Positions 7,598 to 15,060 are shown, counted from the first letter of the stretch. The stretch is DNA of 19,011 nucleotides from Syntrophothermus sp. UBA1445 (GCA_002329495.1 DCTH01000156.1:5077-24087); one strand, 5' to 3'. Made by a program: numbers and translations. The notes: a model not told the origin generated them from the sequence alone.

Positions 7598-8584
7598 TTA
7601 ATCCCTCACCTGTCTATTTTCCAGTTCTGTAGTTTCGTATTCTTCATAGGCATCGATTATCCTTTGCACCAATGGATGCCTGACCACATCTTCCCGGCTG
7701 AGATAGTTAAAGGATATTCCGTCTATACCTTTAAGTATCTTCTGAATCTCAATTAATCCCGAGAAGTCTTCCTTCGGTAGATCAACCTGGGTTATATCCC
7801 CGGTGATAACCGCCCGGGACCCGAAGCCCAAACGAGTCAGGAACATCTTCATCTGCTGGGGGGTAGTATTTTGGGCCTCATCCAGGATAATAAAGGCGTC
7901 ATTCAGGGTACGTCCCCGCATGTACGCCAGGGGAGCCACTTCGATGATGTTTTTGTCCATATACCTCTGGGCCACATCCAGTCCCAAAATATCAAACAGC
8001 CCATCGTAAAGCGGACGTAGATACGGATTAACCTTTTCAATCAGATCTCCGGGCAGGAAACCCAATTTTTCACCGGCCTCAACCGCCGGTCTAACCAGAA
8101 TAATCCGCTGCACCTCTTTGTTGCGCAGGGCTCTTACCGCCATTACTACGGCCAGATAGGTTTTGCCCGTTCCTGCCGGTCCAATCGCAAATACAATGTC
8201 GTTATCGGCCATAGCCATAACATAGGTTTTTTGTCCCAGGGTCTTGGCCTTTATCGATTTACCCCGGGCAGTAGTCAGAATGGTTCCTGAAACCACGTCT
8301 TTATGCTTAAGAGACAATCCTTTGCGCGTCAGGTTTAAAGTATAGTTTATATCAGCGGGGGTTAACTGCTTTTCGCTCTCTACTATATCGAGCAGGGCGT
8401 GAATTACAGCCTCGGCCTCATTAACTGCATCCTCTTCTCCACGAATGTAGATGTCTCCACCACGGGCTGATAAATCGGCCGAACAAACCTCTGCCAGGTG
8501 TTTAAAATTCTCATCGTATGAACCAAAAAAAATCGCCGCATCAAGATTGTTTTTTATACTGATTCGAGCTTCTTTTTCCGGCAA
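7598..8584 (-). CDS. phoH: PhoH family ATPase (PhoH1 type)
   Basis: PhoH proteins are cytoplasmic P-loop ATPases of the helicase-like superfamily, linked by context to RNA metabolism; their exact substrate is unsettled. The 328 residues have an N-terminal RNA-binding-like region (about 10-70), then Walker A GPAGTGKT at 135-142, a conserved LVRPAVEAGEKLGFLPGD stretch at about 163-180, and Walker B with DEAQN at 235-239. The start is a TTG with GGGAGG eight bases upstream; an in-frame TGA directly precedes it, so no earlier start is possible. A good promoter lies about 40 bases upstream, so phoH is probably the first gene of the run down to deoC. ybeY is its usual neighbour. Confidence 0.95.
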   Translation of the reverse strand: MPEKEARISIKNNLDAAIFFGSYDENFKHLAEVCSADLSARGGDIYIRGEEDAVNEAEAVIHALLDIVESEKQLTPADINYTLNLTRKGLSLKHKDVVSGTILTTARGKSIKAKTLGQKTYVMAMADNDIVFAIGPAGTGKTYLAVVMAVRALRNKEVQRIILVRPAVEAGEKLGFLPGDLIEKVNPYLRPLYDGLFDILGLDVAQRYMDKNIIEVAPLAYMRGRTLNDAFIILDEAQNTTPQQMKMFLTRLGFGSRAVITGDITQVDLPKEDFSGLIEIQKILKGIDGISFNYLSREDVVRHPLVQRIIDAYEEYETTELENRQVRD

Positions 8585-8625
8585 TCATCAGACCTCCCAC
8601 CAAATGGTTGATTAATAACGTGAGT

Positions 8626-8654
8626 ATTATAACACATATACATGTGGGTGTCCG
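8626..8654 (-). promoter_or_regulatory. Candidate sigma-A promoter upstream of phoH
   Basis: A perfect -10 TATAAT (8626-8631, minus strand) is preceded after 17 bases by CGGACA (8649-8654), a partial -35. It lies about 40 bases before the phoH TTG in a 164-base gap otherwise without genes. It would separate phoH and later genes from the sporulation pair yqfC-yqfD. Confidence 0.65.
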
Positions 8655-8748
8655 CATAGTGGCCGTTTAAGGAGTCTCGGTAATACTAACTGACAGTAAT
8701 CCTGGTATTCACCCGTTAACTTTTCGGTTTGGGGTTGGGGATTGATTC

Positions 8749-9963
8749 TCAGGATTGCGGCAATTCCTCCTCCATATTGAGTGGTTGAGGACGGCCGATA
8801 TCCTCTATCACTTCCGCTTCGGCTTTTATCCTTATCAGGTTGTCACTCGCAGACGAGATCAGCTTGGTTTTGGTACTTAGAATCTGATCGACCCCTTTAA
8901 TTTCACTTTTGAGATTGGCCAACGCCTCTTTACGAGCCATATCCATCGCCACCTGATAGTCAAATTCCTCGACACTGATCCTGGTTTCGAGAGTAGTCTC
9001 TTCAATCAAAACTATCTTACCCCAGGGGGTTTTGAAGCTGTGTTCCGATTCTCGGGTCTCAAAGGATGAAAAATCGTGCCGCGGGTGTTTGATATCCCAT
9101 TTGCCCCAGGGAGTCTCCAATCTGATCCCTTCCGATTTATTTCCGGTGAGAACGGCTTTCTCCTCTACCAGCGGATGTTCGCCATACCCTTCATACCAGA
9201 CCCTCGCTTTGACCGTGCCCTGAGCCCTGACTAATCTGGGGGAAGGACTCAACCCCTCAGGGTATTCCCCTTCTGGAATAATTGTTCCCGAAATCAGTAC
9301 CGTGCCCACACCGACGGTGTCTCCTTTTTGTACTACCACAGTTCCATCGAGGGCCATTACTTCTTCCACTACACCGCCTTTTGCAGCTACCAGGTTGCAG
9401 GGCCCCGTAAACTGCTCCCCGGGAAGAACCTTTTCCACTACCTTTATGGTGGCCCTTACCCCCTTTATGTTTACCTCGACATAGGAAAGCTCAGGTATTT
9501 CCCGCAGTATTCCTTCCTCAATCCGGATTTTATCAAGGCTTCCTTTAAATGCCCAGCGCTGCAGACCAAAACGGGCGGCACTCTGAGCCACCACTTCGGC
9601 TTTGACCGTATTTGTCCCCCTGATATCGAAAAACCAGACAAATGAAGACAGTATGTACAACCCAAGGATAAAAATCAAGGATCCAACGAACAGCATCCAT
9701 CGCTGCTTAATAACCCGGCGGTAAAAGGGCAGCCCTTTTTGAGTCACCACCTCAATTTCGTAGCCGAACTGTTCGGCGATATTCTCCAAAGGTCTATACC
9801 CTGTCCTGCGCATAGTGAAAGAAATACCCTGGCCATCCCGCTTTATATCAGCGAGGTATAATCCACGGGACAAAGCCAGGTTGATAATTTTTTCCGGATA
9901 GGGACCACGTATGCGAACGGTTACTATCCCCCCCAGGTAGTCCAACCAGTTTTTAATATTCAT
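8749..9963 (-). CDS. yqfD: Sporulation protein YqfD
   Basis: YqfD is a conserved protein of spore-forming Firmicutes, expressed in the mother cell in Bacillus subtilis; its biochemical role is unknown. With the start used here it has 404 residues: an N-terminal cytoplasmic region (1-88) opening with MNIKNWLDYLGG, a single transmembrane segment (about 90-112), then a long exported part that begins with a POTRA-like stretch (FDIRGTNTVKAEVV, about 111-124) and includes a segment rich in G and V (about 185-235). I chose the ATG at 9961-9963 over a TTG 21 bases upstream because an AGGGGGGAC ribosome binding site lies five bases before it. yqfC precedes it by 91 bases. The family call is firm; the POTRA remark is my reading. 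Confidence 0.92.
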   Translation of the reverse strand: MNIKNWLDYLGGIVTVRIRGPYPEKIINLALSRGLYLADIKRDGQGISFTMRRTGYRPLENIAEQFGYEIEVVTQKGLPFYRRVIKQRWMLFVGSLIFILGLYILSSFVWFFDIRGTNTVKAEVVAQSAARFGLQRWAFKGSLDKIRIEEGILREIPELSYVEVNIKGVRATIKVVEKVLPGEQFTGPCNLVAAKGGVVEEVMALDGTVVVQKGDTVGVGTVLISGTIIPEGEYPEGLSPSPRLVRAQGTVKARVWYEGYGEHPLVEEKAVLTGNKSEGIRLETPWGKWDIKHPRHDFSSFETRESEHSFKTPWGKIVLIEETTLETRISVEEFDYQVAMDMARKEALANLKSEIKGVDQILSTKTKLISSASDNLIRIKAEAEVIEDIGRPQPLNMEEELPQS

Positions 9964-10054
9964 TATGTCCCCCCTAACTTTCAAGCAGAGCTATTACCTC
10001 AAATCAGATACGAACACCGGATCCAGTGCCCGAATATGTGGTTGCAGTCGGCCC

Positions 10055-10339
10055 TTATTCGACGAAATGAAGGCTGTTAATTATGCCGATGATGCTGACC
10101 TCGTCCGGCATGATCAACTTGATCTCCAATCCCTCGCCCTTTATCTCCAGCAACCCCCGTGCCAGATTAATCTTGATGCAGGAATCACCGTACTCAATTA
10201 TTCCCTTGTGGTTTTCCATGTGCAACTCTCTTTGGCCAATGATAACGATACGCGGCAGGTCTAAGACCAGGTCCTTCGGCAAATCCAGCATGTCACCCAG
10301 AAGCCTTTCCAATTTGTCCGGTCTTGGTTTTTTGGGCAC
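10055..10339 (-). CDS. yqfC: Sporulation protein YqfC
   Basis: YqfC is a small protein of endospore formers always found next to yqfD; mutants are reported as defective in sporulation in Bacillus, but the mechanism is unknown. The 94 residues (the Bacillus protein is about 93) carry the family pattern of LPKDLVLDLPRI at about 20-31, HKGIIEY at about 44-50, and a C-terminal beta-rich part ending in GIINSLHFVE. I chose a GTG start with GGAGGGAG just upstream; an in-frame ATG at 10387 would add 16 residues unlike the family. A CATAAAGT sequence at 10362-10369 could be part of a sigma-E-type -10, but the matching -35 is poor, so I do not claim it. Confidence 0.9.
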   Translation of the reverse strand: MPKKPRPDKLERLLGDMLDLPKDLVLDLPRIVIIGQRELHMENHKGIIEYGDSCIKINLARGLLEIKGEGLEIKLIMPDEVSIIGIINSLHFVE

Positions 10340-10421
10340 AGAACTCCCTCCTATCCAGTACACTTTATGCTCACTGTTCCCGACCAATTCACCAAATCGG
10401 GAACCTGAATGATAGCGGTGA

Positions 10422-10501
10422 GGGAACTGGGAAAATGCAGGGTGTAGGAATAGTGAGAGAATGGTGGGTAAGAGGGAAACTGACGGGCAAGGTGGGGAGG
10501 G
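10422..10501 (+). other. G-rich intergenic tract with quadruplex potential
   Basis: The plus strand holds repeated G-runs at 10422, 10429, 10440, 10466, 10474, 10485, 10494 and 10499, with a particularly dense set from 10466 to 10501 (loops of 5, 8, 6 and 1 base). The minus-strand transcript would be correspondingly C/U-rich. There is no credible gene on either strand. This is part of the 242-base gap between the small membrane peptide gene and yqfC. That G-runs exist is seen directly; any folded structure is inference. Confidence 0.5.
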
Positions 10502-10522
10502 TTCTTTACTTGCCCCCGAAAT

Positions 10523-10565
10523 GCTTAGACCCCATACATCATAATTTAATATATGGGGTCTAAGC
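10523..10565. repeat. Perfect 14-bp inverted repeat with 15-base loop
   Basis: GCTTAGACCCCATA (10523-10536) and its exact reverse complement (10552-10565) flank an A/T-rich 15-base loop. It lies 16 bases after the stop of the 38-codon membrane peptide gene, so it may end or protect that transcript. However, no U-run follows on either strand, so it is not a standard intrinsic terminator. It could also be a protein-binding site or a remnant of a small mobile element. Confidence 0.8.
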
Positions 10566-10581
10566 GTCGTGCATCAGACGA

Positions 10582-10698
10582 CTACATCCAGAGGGGAAGG
10601 ATTATGGTGAGAAGGAAACTTATGATGACCAGAATTACTATCGCGTAAATAACAATTCGCTGATTTCGTCTTTGCATACCTTTGTTCATAAATGACAT
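10582..10698 (-). CDS. Small single-pass membrane peptide, 38 residues
   Basis: This open frame is short but well supported. Its ATG follows a perfect GGAGGT ribosome binding site (10706-10711) by seven bases, and a promoter with a perfect -10 lies about 50 bases upstream, just after the yqeY terminator. The peptide has a basic N-terminus (KGMQRRNQR at 6-14) and then one strongly hydrophobic segment (IVIYAIVILVIISFLLTI, about 15-32), ending PLWM. This charge arrangement predicts a membrane peptide with its basic end in the cytoplasm. Overall it resembles the tiny Prli42-type stressosome-associated peptides of Firmicutes in size and pattern, but I cannot confirm homology. A long inverted repeat follows the stop. 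Apparently a one-gene transcription unit. Confidence 0.75.
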   Translation of the reverse strand: MSFMNKGMQRRNQRIVIYAIVILVIISFLLTIILPLWM

Positions 10699-10744
10699 TT
10701 GGATTACCTCCGCAACACTGTACCGCACATCAGCTATTGATGAA

Positions 10745-10774
10745 ATTATATACTGGCATTAGCTTTATCTTCAA
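10745..10774 (-). promoter_or_regulatory. Candidate sigma-A promoter of the small membrane peptide gene
   Basis: On the minus strand TTGAAG (10769-10774) and a perfect TATAAT (10745-10750) are separated by 18 bases. It starts immediately after the yqeY terminator, so the downstream peptide gene needs it. Predicted leader length is about 40 bases. Confidence 0.7.
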
Positions 10775-10779
10775 GAAAA

Positions 10780-10818
10780 GGTAAAAGCCCGGCATGGGTT
10801 TAATCCTGCCAGGCTTTA
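10780..10818 (-). terminator. Intrinsic terminator after yqeY
   Basis: On the minus strand an 11-bp stem (arms 10807-10817 and 10784-10794, AAAGCCTGGCA with TGCCGGGCTTT, one G-U pair) is followed by TTTTACCTTTTCTT. The first arm overlaps the yqeY stop codon. It is the clearest terminator in the window and closes the rpsU-yqeY unit. Confidence 0.92.
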
Positions 10819-11268
10819 ATTAGAGTCGAGGATTTGTTTTACTATACTGTTGACCAGTTTCCCGTCAGCCCGACCTTTAGTCCTTGGAATAATGGCTTTC
10901 ATGACCTTGCCAATATCTTTTGAACCTTGGGCTTGGGTTTCGTTAATAACCTGACCAACCAGGTTCCGAATCTCTTCCTCAGTCATTTGTTGGGGGAGGT
11001 AGGTTTGAAGACACTCGATTTCTTCTTTGATCTTGTTAACAGTTTCTTCCCTGTTGGCCCGCTGATAATCGGGGATCGTCTCCTGACGCTGTTTGATTTC
11101 CCGGGCGATAACCCCCAGGATTTCCTCGTCACTAAGCTCACGGTGTTTCTCTATTTCTTCATATTGAATAGCGGCTTTTAAGAGTCTCAGTACTGACAGC
11201 CTGGTCTTTCCGTCTTTCTCTTTCATTGCCACTTTCATATCAGCGGATAGAGAATCCTTCAGGGCCAT
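10816..11268 (-). CDS. yqeY: GatB/YqeY domain-containing protein
   Basis: YqeY is a 150-residue helical protein related to the tRNA-binding tail domain of GatB, the aspartyl/glutamyl-tRNA amidotransferase subunit. Its own function is not established, though a tRNA-linked role has been proposed. The family pattern is clear: an N-terminal helical part with RLSVLRLLKAAI (about 23-34), EEILGVIAREIKQR, then YLPQQMTEEEI and the C-terminal GKVMKAIIPRTKGRADGK loop (about 120-137). The ATG lies three bases after the rpsU stop; its AGGGAGG ribosome binding site is inside the last rpsU codons, so translation is coupled. The rpsU-yqeY pairing is widespread in Firmicutes. Confidence 0.95.
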   Translation of the reverse strand: MALKDSLSADMKVAMKEKDGKTRLSVLRLLKAAIQYEEIEKHRELSDEEILGVIAREIKQRQETIPDYQRANREETVNKIKEEIECLQTYLPQQMTEEEIRNLVGQVINETQAQGSKDIGKVMKAIIPRTKGRADGKLVNSIVKQILDSN

Positions 11269-11271
11269 CTG

Positions 11272-11457
11272 TTACCTCCCTAGTTTCTTCTTCTTTTTCC
11301 TGGCTGCTTCAGCCTTCTTTTTTCTTCTGACACTAGGTTTGTCGTAATGCTCGTGTTTTCTCATTTCCTGCATTATACCCGCACGCTGGCAGGAGCGTTT
11401 AAACCTCTTTATAGCACTATCCAAAGATTCATTTTTTCCGACTTTAACTTCGCTCAT
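11272..11457 (-). CDS. rpsU: 30S ribosomal protein S21
   Basis: S21 is a small basic protein of the 30S subunit near the anti-Shine-Dalgarno end of 16S rRNA, helping translation initiation. With the ATG at 11455-11457 it is 61 residues, normal for the family, and shows [19 protein letters not shown] (10-28) followed by a lysine/arginine-rich tail (RRKKK...ARKKKKK). An in-frame ATG 36 bases upstream would add residues foreign to the family; the chosen start has a strong GAGGGGAGGG upstream. A promoter lies in the gap after hinT, so rpsU-yqeY can be made independently of the chaperone genes. Confidence 0.97.
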   Translation of the reverse strand: MSEVKVGKNESLDSAIKRFKRSCQRAGIMQEMRKHEHYDKPSVRRKKKAEAARKKKKKLGR

Positions 11458-11501
11458 CGTTTCCCTCCCCTCCTCATATAGCCGTTGCAGCATACCTTTT
11501 T

Positions 11502-11531
11502 ATTCTACTCCTTGGCCCACCCCAACGTCAA
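11502..11531 (-). promoter_or_regulatory. Candidate sigma-A promoter of rpsU-yqeY
   Basis: On the minus strand TTGACG (11526-11531) and TAGAAT (11502-11507) are separated by 18 bases; each hexamer differs from consensus at one position. It lies between the hinT stop and the rpsU start, with a predicted leader of about 40 bases. Confidence 0.75.
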
Positions 11532-11542
11532 GCCAGCCACTC

Positions 11543-11872
11543 CTAGTCCATTTCTTTTCCGCCCATGAGGTGGTAGTGCAAATGAAACACTCTCTGTCCG
11601 GCTTTCTCTCCACAATTGGTCATAACCCGGTAGTGCCCATCCAAACCAACCTGCCGTGCAATCTCCCGGGCCCGGAATTGTATATATCCCAATAGGTTTA
11701 GATCAGATTCCTCCACATCCTCCAAATTGGTCAGATGTCTCTTGGGCATAAGCAGAATATGAACAGGTGCCTGGGGGTTAATATCGTTAATTGCCAGAAC
11801 GTCATCATCTTCAAAGACTATAGAAGAGCTGATATCCTTGTTGATTATCTTGCAAAACAGGCATTCAGTCAA
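11543..11872 (-). CDS. hinT: HIT family purine nucleotide phosphoramidase (HinT-like)
   Basis: HinT-type proteins hydrolyse adenosine phosphoramidates and aminoacyl-adenylates in the cytoplasm. The 109 residues show the histidine triad HLHYH (H97, H99, catalytic H101), the upstream PVHILLMPKRHL stretch (about 36-47) and an N-terminal CLFCKI (C4, C7) that is common in the zinc-binding subgroup. The start is a TTG; the only nearby ATG is out of frame and GGGGGTG lies five bases upstream of the TTG. Its own promoter and a structured leader of about 130 bases separate it from mtaB. The family is certain; the gene symbol follows general usage. Confidence 0.95.
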   Translation of the reverse strand: MTECLFCKIINKDISSSIVFEDDDVLAINDINPQAPVHILLMPKRHLTNLEDVEESDLNLLGYIQFRAREIARQVGLDGHYRVMTNCGEKAGQRVFHLHYHLMGGKEMD

Positions 11873-11927
11873 TCCTTCACCCCCTTTACCGATATTGATT
11901 CAACGATTAGCCGAAATATTCCTCCCC

Positions 11928-11971
11928 AGGAAGGTAACTTCCTCGCTTTTCCATGGGCCTTTTTCCCCATG
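11928..11971 (-). other. Two short hairpins in the hinT leader
   Basis: AGGAAG/CTTCCT (11928-11933 and 11938-11943, four-base loop) and CATGGG/CCCATG (11952-11957 and 11966-11971, eight-base loop) are exact inverted repeats within the predicted hinT leader. Neither has a following U-run positioned as a terminator. They may shape leader stability or simply be chance. Confidence 0.4.
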
Positions 11972-12005
11972 TTAAACATAAGTCAAGAAAACTATTGTCT
12001 AATAT

Positions 12006-12035
12006 ATTTTAATTGTTTTAATGTTTGGAAATCAA
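12006..12035 (-). promoter_or_regulatory. Candidate sigma-A promoter upstream of hinT
   Basis: On the minus strand TTGATT (12030-12035) and TAAAAT (12006-12011) are separated by 18 bases in a strikingly A/T-rich stretch just after the mtaB stop. It sits in the 174-base gap before hinT. Confidence 0.55.
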
Positions 12036-12046
12036 GTTTCGCTGCG

Positions 12047-13348
12047 TTAGAGGCCCCCGGCTATTCGACCCAACAGTTCTGCTCCCTGTACTTTGTCAAT
12101 TCTTACATGGTAAAACCGGTTGATATGCTCCGCCTGTTCCACAATGACATCCACGTAGTTCTCACTTAGACCCTTTAAACCTCCGGAAGCAGTTTCTTCC
12201 GTTAAAACATTCAATTCCTCGCCGATCAGACTCCGCAGAAATTTTAATCTCCGGTTACGCCCGGCTTCGATCAGTTCCTGGCTACGCCGGTTCTTGACCT
12301 CTTCACTGATCTGATTCTCCATCAGAGCTGCTTTGGTCCCTGGACGAATTGAATACCTGAAGACATGCAGGTCATTCAGCGGACTGTTTTCTACCAGACG
12401 ACAGGTCTCCTGAAATTCGCGTTCCCCCTCACCCGGAAAGCCAACCATTACATCGGCAGTCAAACCCATTCCTGGCTGACGGGAGTAGAGATCGGTCAGG
12501 ATTTCAAGGTACTCGGCTGCAGTATAATTCCGGTTCATCGCTTTAAGGATGGTATCACTGCCACTCTGTAAGGGAATATGCAGGTGATTGCATAACCGCG
12601 GCTCATTGATAACCAGATCAGCCAGAACCTTGCTGATTTCTCCCGGTTCCAATGAACCCAGGCGGATCCGATAATCTCCCGGAACCTTTTTAAGAAGCAA
12701 CTCCAGCAGCCGAACCAGGTCCCAACCCGGGAGATCCTTTCCGTACTGGCCCAGGTGAATCCCGTTTAAAACAATTTCCCGGTAGTCGTTAGCTACCATA
12801 CACTGAACCTCTTCCAATACATGCTGCGGGAGTTTGCTCCTAACCGGTCCGCGAGCCAGGGGAACGATACAGTATGAACAGTTGTTTTCACATCCATCCT
12901 GGATCTTAATAAATCCTCGGGTACGCCCATGGTGATAGGTGTATCTTACAGGTCGCAATGAATCGGTATGATTGTTGGTGAACATTTCTTCCTGTTTAAT
13001 ATACCGGTCCAGACAATCGATCAGGTATTCCTTATCCCGGTTGGGAATCACCAGATCCACCTCCGGGAGAGCCATCAGGTCGGATTGCGCCACCTGACCG
13101 TAACAACCGGTTACAACTACCAGGCTGTGGGGATTTTTCCTCTTGGCCCGTCGTATGACAGCACGTGACTTCTTTTCCGCCGTATGGGTTACCGCGCAGG
13201 TATTTATCACGTAGATATCAGCTGTGTCATTGAAATCCACGATTTCATACCCGCTGAGAATAAACTCCTCCCTTAAGGCCTCAGTCTCCACTTGGTTTAC
13301 TTTGCATCCCAGGGTAAAAAATGATACCCGATTACCTCCCGCCTTCAC
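12047..13348 (-). CDS. mtaB: tRNA (t6A37) C2-methylthiotransferase MtaB
   Basis: MtaB converts t6A37 to ms2t6A37 in tRNAs reading ANN codons, using two iron-sulfur clusters and S-adenosylmethionine. With the GTG start the protein has 433 residues. The N-terminal methylthiotransferase domain has cluster cysteines C15 (TLGCK), C51 (INTCAVT) and C82 (VTGCY); the radical SAM core has CENNCSYC (C153, C157, C160); a TRAM-like RNA-binding domain closes the protein (about 370-433). The TLGCKVNQ motif fits the MtaB rather than the MiaB branch. I chose the GTG at 13346-13348 because GGAGGTG lies upstream and it overlaps the rsmE stop (GTGA); an in-frame ATG 30 bases upstream lies inside rsmE. Confidence 0.95.
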   Translation of the reverse strand: MKAGGNRVSFFTLGCKVNQVETEALREEFILSGYEIVDFNDTADIYVINTCAVTHTAEKKSRAVIRRAKRKNPHSLVVVTGCYGQVAQSDLMALPEVDLVIPNRDKEYLIDCLDRYIKQEEMFTNNHTDSLRPVRYTYHHGRTRGFIKIQDGCENNCSYCIVPLARGPVRSKLPQHVLEEVQCMVANDYREIVLNGIHLGQYGKDLPGWDLVRLLELLLKKVPGDYRIRLGSLEPGEISKVLADLVINEPRLCNHLHIPLQSGSDTILKAMNRNYTAAEYLEILTDLYSRQPGMGLTADVMVGFPGEGEREFQETCRLVENSPLNDLHVFRYSIRPGTKAALMENQISEEVKNRRSQELIEAGRNRRLKFLRSLIGEELNVLTEETASGGLKGLSENYVDVIVEQAEHINRFYHVRIDKVQGAELLGRIAGGL

Positions 13349-14100
13349 CTGACACCTCCAAGGTCTCCCAGTTCCCACATAAGGATAGTAAGCGCTGCCA
13401 ATCCGGCAGTCTCGGTGCGAAGCGTCCGGGGGCCCAGTCCGGCCATCAACACGCCTTTTTTCTCTGCGGTCCTGGCCTCAGAGGGGGAGAAACCTCCCTC
13501 CGGTCCGATGAATACTACTACTCCCTGATCCAACATGGCCTGACGGTGCTCATTTATCAAGGATCCCAGCTTATTCGTTTTGCACTGTTCATAAAAGAAA
13601 ACACCGGGCATCCCCGAAACTCTCTGCAGAATCGCATCTAAACCGGAGACCTCTTCCACCATCGGCGGTTGAGTGCGTCCACACTGTTTGCAGGCTTCCA
13701 GGGCCATCCTGTTCCAGCGTTTTACCTTGCCGAGTGCTCTTTCACGGTCCAATTTGACCACTGAACGCTCAGTCTGGACAGGAATAATCCGGTTTACCCC
13801 CAATTCCACCGATTTTTGTATTATGTAATCCATTTTCTCCCCTTTGGCCAAACCCTGAACCAGGGTTATGGCTACCGGGGGCTCAGCAGTGGTCAACCTC
13901 GATGACAGCACCTGTCCTGTAACCATAGAGCTGGTAACAGATATGAGTCTGACCTCATGCTCGTACTCTGAACCATTGAATACAATGACCACATCACCTG
14001 GCTGGGATCGCAATACCGTGGCTATGTGTCGAGCTTCGTCTCCATCGATAAATACCTGGGTATCCACGATTTTATCTGAGGTAACGAAAAAACGGCGCAT
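13345..14100 (-). CDS. rsmE: 16S rRNA (uracil(1498)-N3)-methyltransferase RsmE
   Basis: RsmE methylates U1498 of 16S rRNA using S-adenosylmethionine and belongs to the SPOUT knotted methyltransferases. The 251 residues are normal length. An N-terminal PUA-like RNA-binding part (about 1-70) is followed by the SPOUT domain with GPEGGFS (199-205) and LGPRTLRTETA (222-232), the cofactor-binding knot. I chose the ATG at 14098-14100: GGAGGG lies just before it in the last codons of prmA, and the protein then begins MRRFFV like its homologues, whereas the longer frame would overlap prmA by 100 bases. It is coupled to mtaB by a four-base overlap. Confidence 0.96.
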   Translation of the reverse strand: MRRFFVTSDKIVDTQVFIDGDEARHIATVLRSQPGDVVIVFNGSEYEHEVRLISVTSSMVTGQVLSSRLTTAEPPVAITLVQGLAKGEKMDYIIQKSVELGVNRIIPVQTERSVVKLDRERALGKVKRWNRMALEACKQCGRTQPPMVEEVSGLDAILQRVSGMPGVFFYEQCKTNKLGSLINEHRQAMLDQGVVVFIGPEGGFSPSEARTAEKKGVLMAGLGPRTLRTETAGLAALTILMWELGDLGGVR

Positions 14101-14102
14101 GG

Positions 14103-15014
14103 CTATGCCCTCCGGGCCAGAACTGCTACCCAGTCTTCTTCCTGCTTGGTACTCTCCAGAGTGAGCCCATTTTGTTCCATCACTTCTTTCAACCCTGGCC
14201 ACTGTTCCATGCCGATGCCACCGGCTATTATCTGCCCCCCGGACCGGATTAACGACACGATCCGGTCAATGAAATGACAGAAAACAGGAGCAGTCAGATT
14301 TGCGACCACCAGATCCACTTCTGATTCGTAAAACCCGGCCAGGTCCTGCTGCTCAACGGTTACCAGGTGTTCTACCTTATTCTGTTTAATATTTTGCCCC
14401 GCTATCTTTACTGCCACCGGATCATTGTCAATGGCTTTGACCTCCCTGGCACCCAATTTGGCGGCGGCGATGGCCAGGATGCCGGATCCGGTGCCTATGT
14501 CCAATACCCTTTGGCCAGGAATCAGTGATATCTCTAGTATCTCCAAACACTGGCGGGTAGTAATATGGGTGCCGGTACCAAATGCCATCCCGGGGTCAAG
14601 CTCAATAATCAGGTCCCCTTCCTGTGGTTCATAATGTTCCCAGGATGGCTTGATCACCAGATTGCGTCCGGTACGGGTGGTGTGATAATGAGCTTTCCAG
14701 TTATCGGCCCAATCTTCATCTCGCACCGCGAGGACATCAATGTGACAAGTATCTCCGGCAATCAGCTTAAGGTCGTCGATTTGTCTCCTCGAAGGTGCAT
14801 AGGGAGCAGGATAAAATGCTCTGATCACTACAATACTGCGCTCCAGGTACTCCTGTTCAAAGCTGTGCGCATCCCAAATCCCCTGAGCAATATGCTCCCG
14901 GATGGCATAGGGATCTTCAATGATGACCCCGCCAGCTCCCCATTCATGAAACAACCCTGCGATGGCCTCAGCGCAGGGTTCTTCAGTCGAAACTCGGATT
15001 TCACTCCATTCCAC
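14103..15014 (-). CDS. prmA: Ribosomal protein L11 methyltransferase
   Basis: PrmA trimethylates lysines and the N-terminus of ribosomal protein L11 using S-adenosylmethionine. With a GTG start the product has 303 residues: an N-terminal substrate-recognition domain, a linker carrying WKAHYH, then the class I methyltransferase fold with LDPGMAFGTGTH (about 139-150), motif I DIGTGSG (172-178) and NLTAPV (about 229-234). The GTG at 15012-15014 follows GGGAG by six bases and gives MEWSEI, matching the family's opening; in-frame TTG and GTG codons slightly upstream are less well placed. It lies 46 bases after dnaJ without a terminator, so it probably shares the chaperone transcript. Confidence 0.96.
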   Translation of the reverse strand: MEWSEIRVSTEEPCAEAIAGLFHEWGAGGVIIEDPYAIREHIAQGIWDAHSFEQEYLERSIVVIRAFYPAPYAPSRRQIDDLKLIAGDTCHIDVLAVRDEDWADNWKAHYHTTRTGRNLVIKPSWEHYEPQEGDLIIELDPGMAFGTGTHITTRQCLEILEISLIPGQRVLDIGTGSGILAIAAAKLGAREVKAIDNDPVAVKIAGQNIKQNKVEHLVTVEQQDLAGFYESEVDLVVANLTAPVFCHFIDRIVSLIRSGGQIIAGGIGMEQWPGLKEVMEQNGLTLESTKQEEDWVAVLARRA

Positions 15015-15060
15015 ACCATTCACTCCCAAAGAATTGTTTACTCATTCCATGTCCAGGCCT

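Noticed and set aside
8655..8748. Possible terminator after yqfD
   Set aside because: Only a four-pair hairpin with no following U-run could be drawn, too weak to call.
10362..10392. Possible sigma-E promoter upstream of yqfC (CATAAAGT with GTGAATT)
   Set aside because: The -10-like sequence is fair, but the -35 is poor, the 16-base spacing is long, and the start would nearly touch the ribosome binding site.
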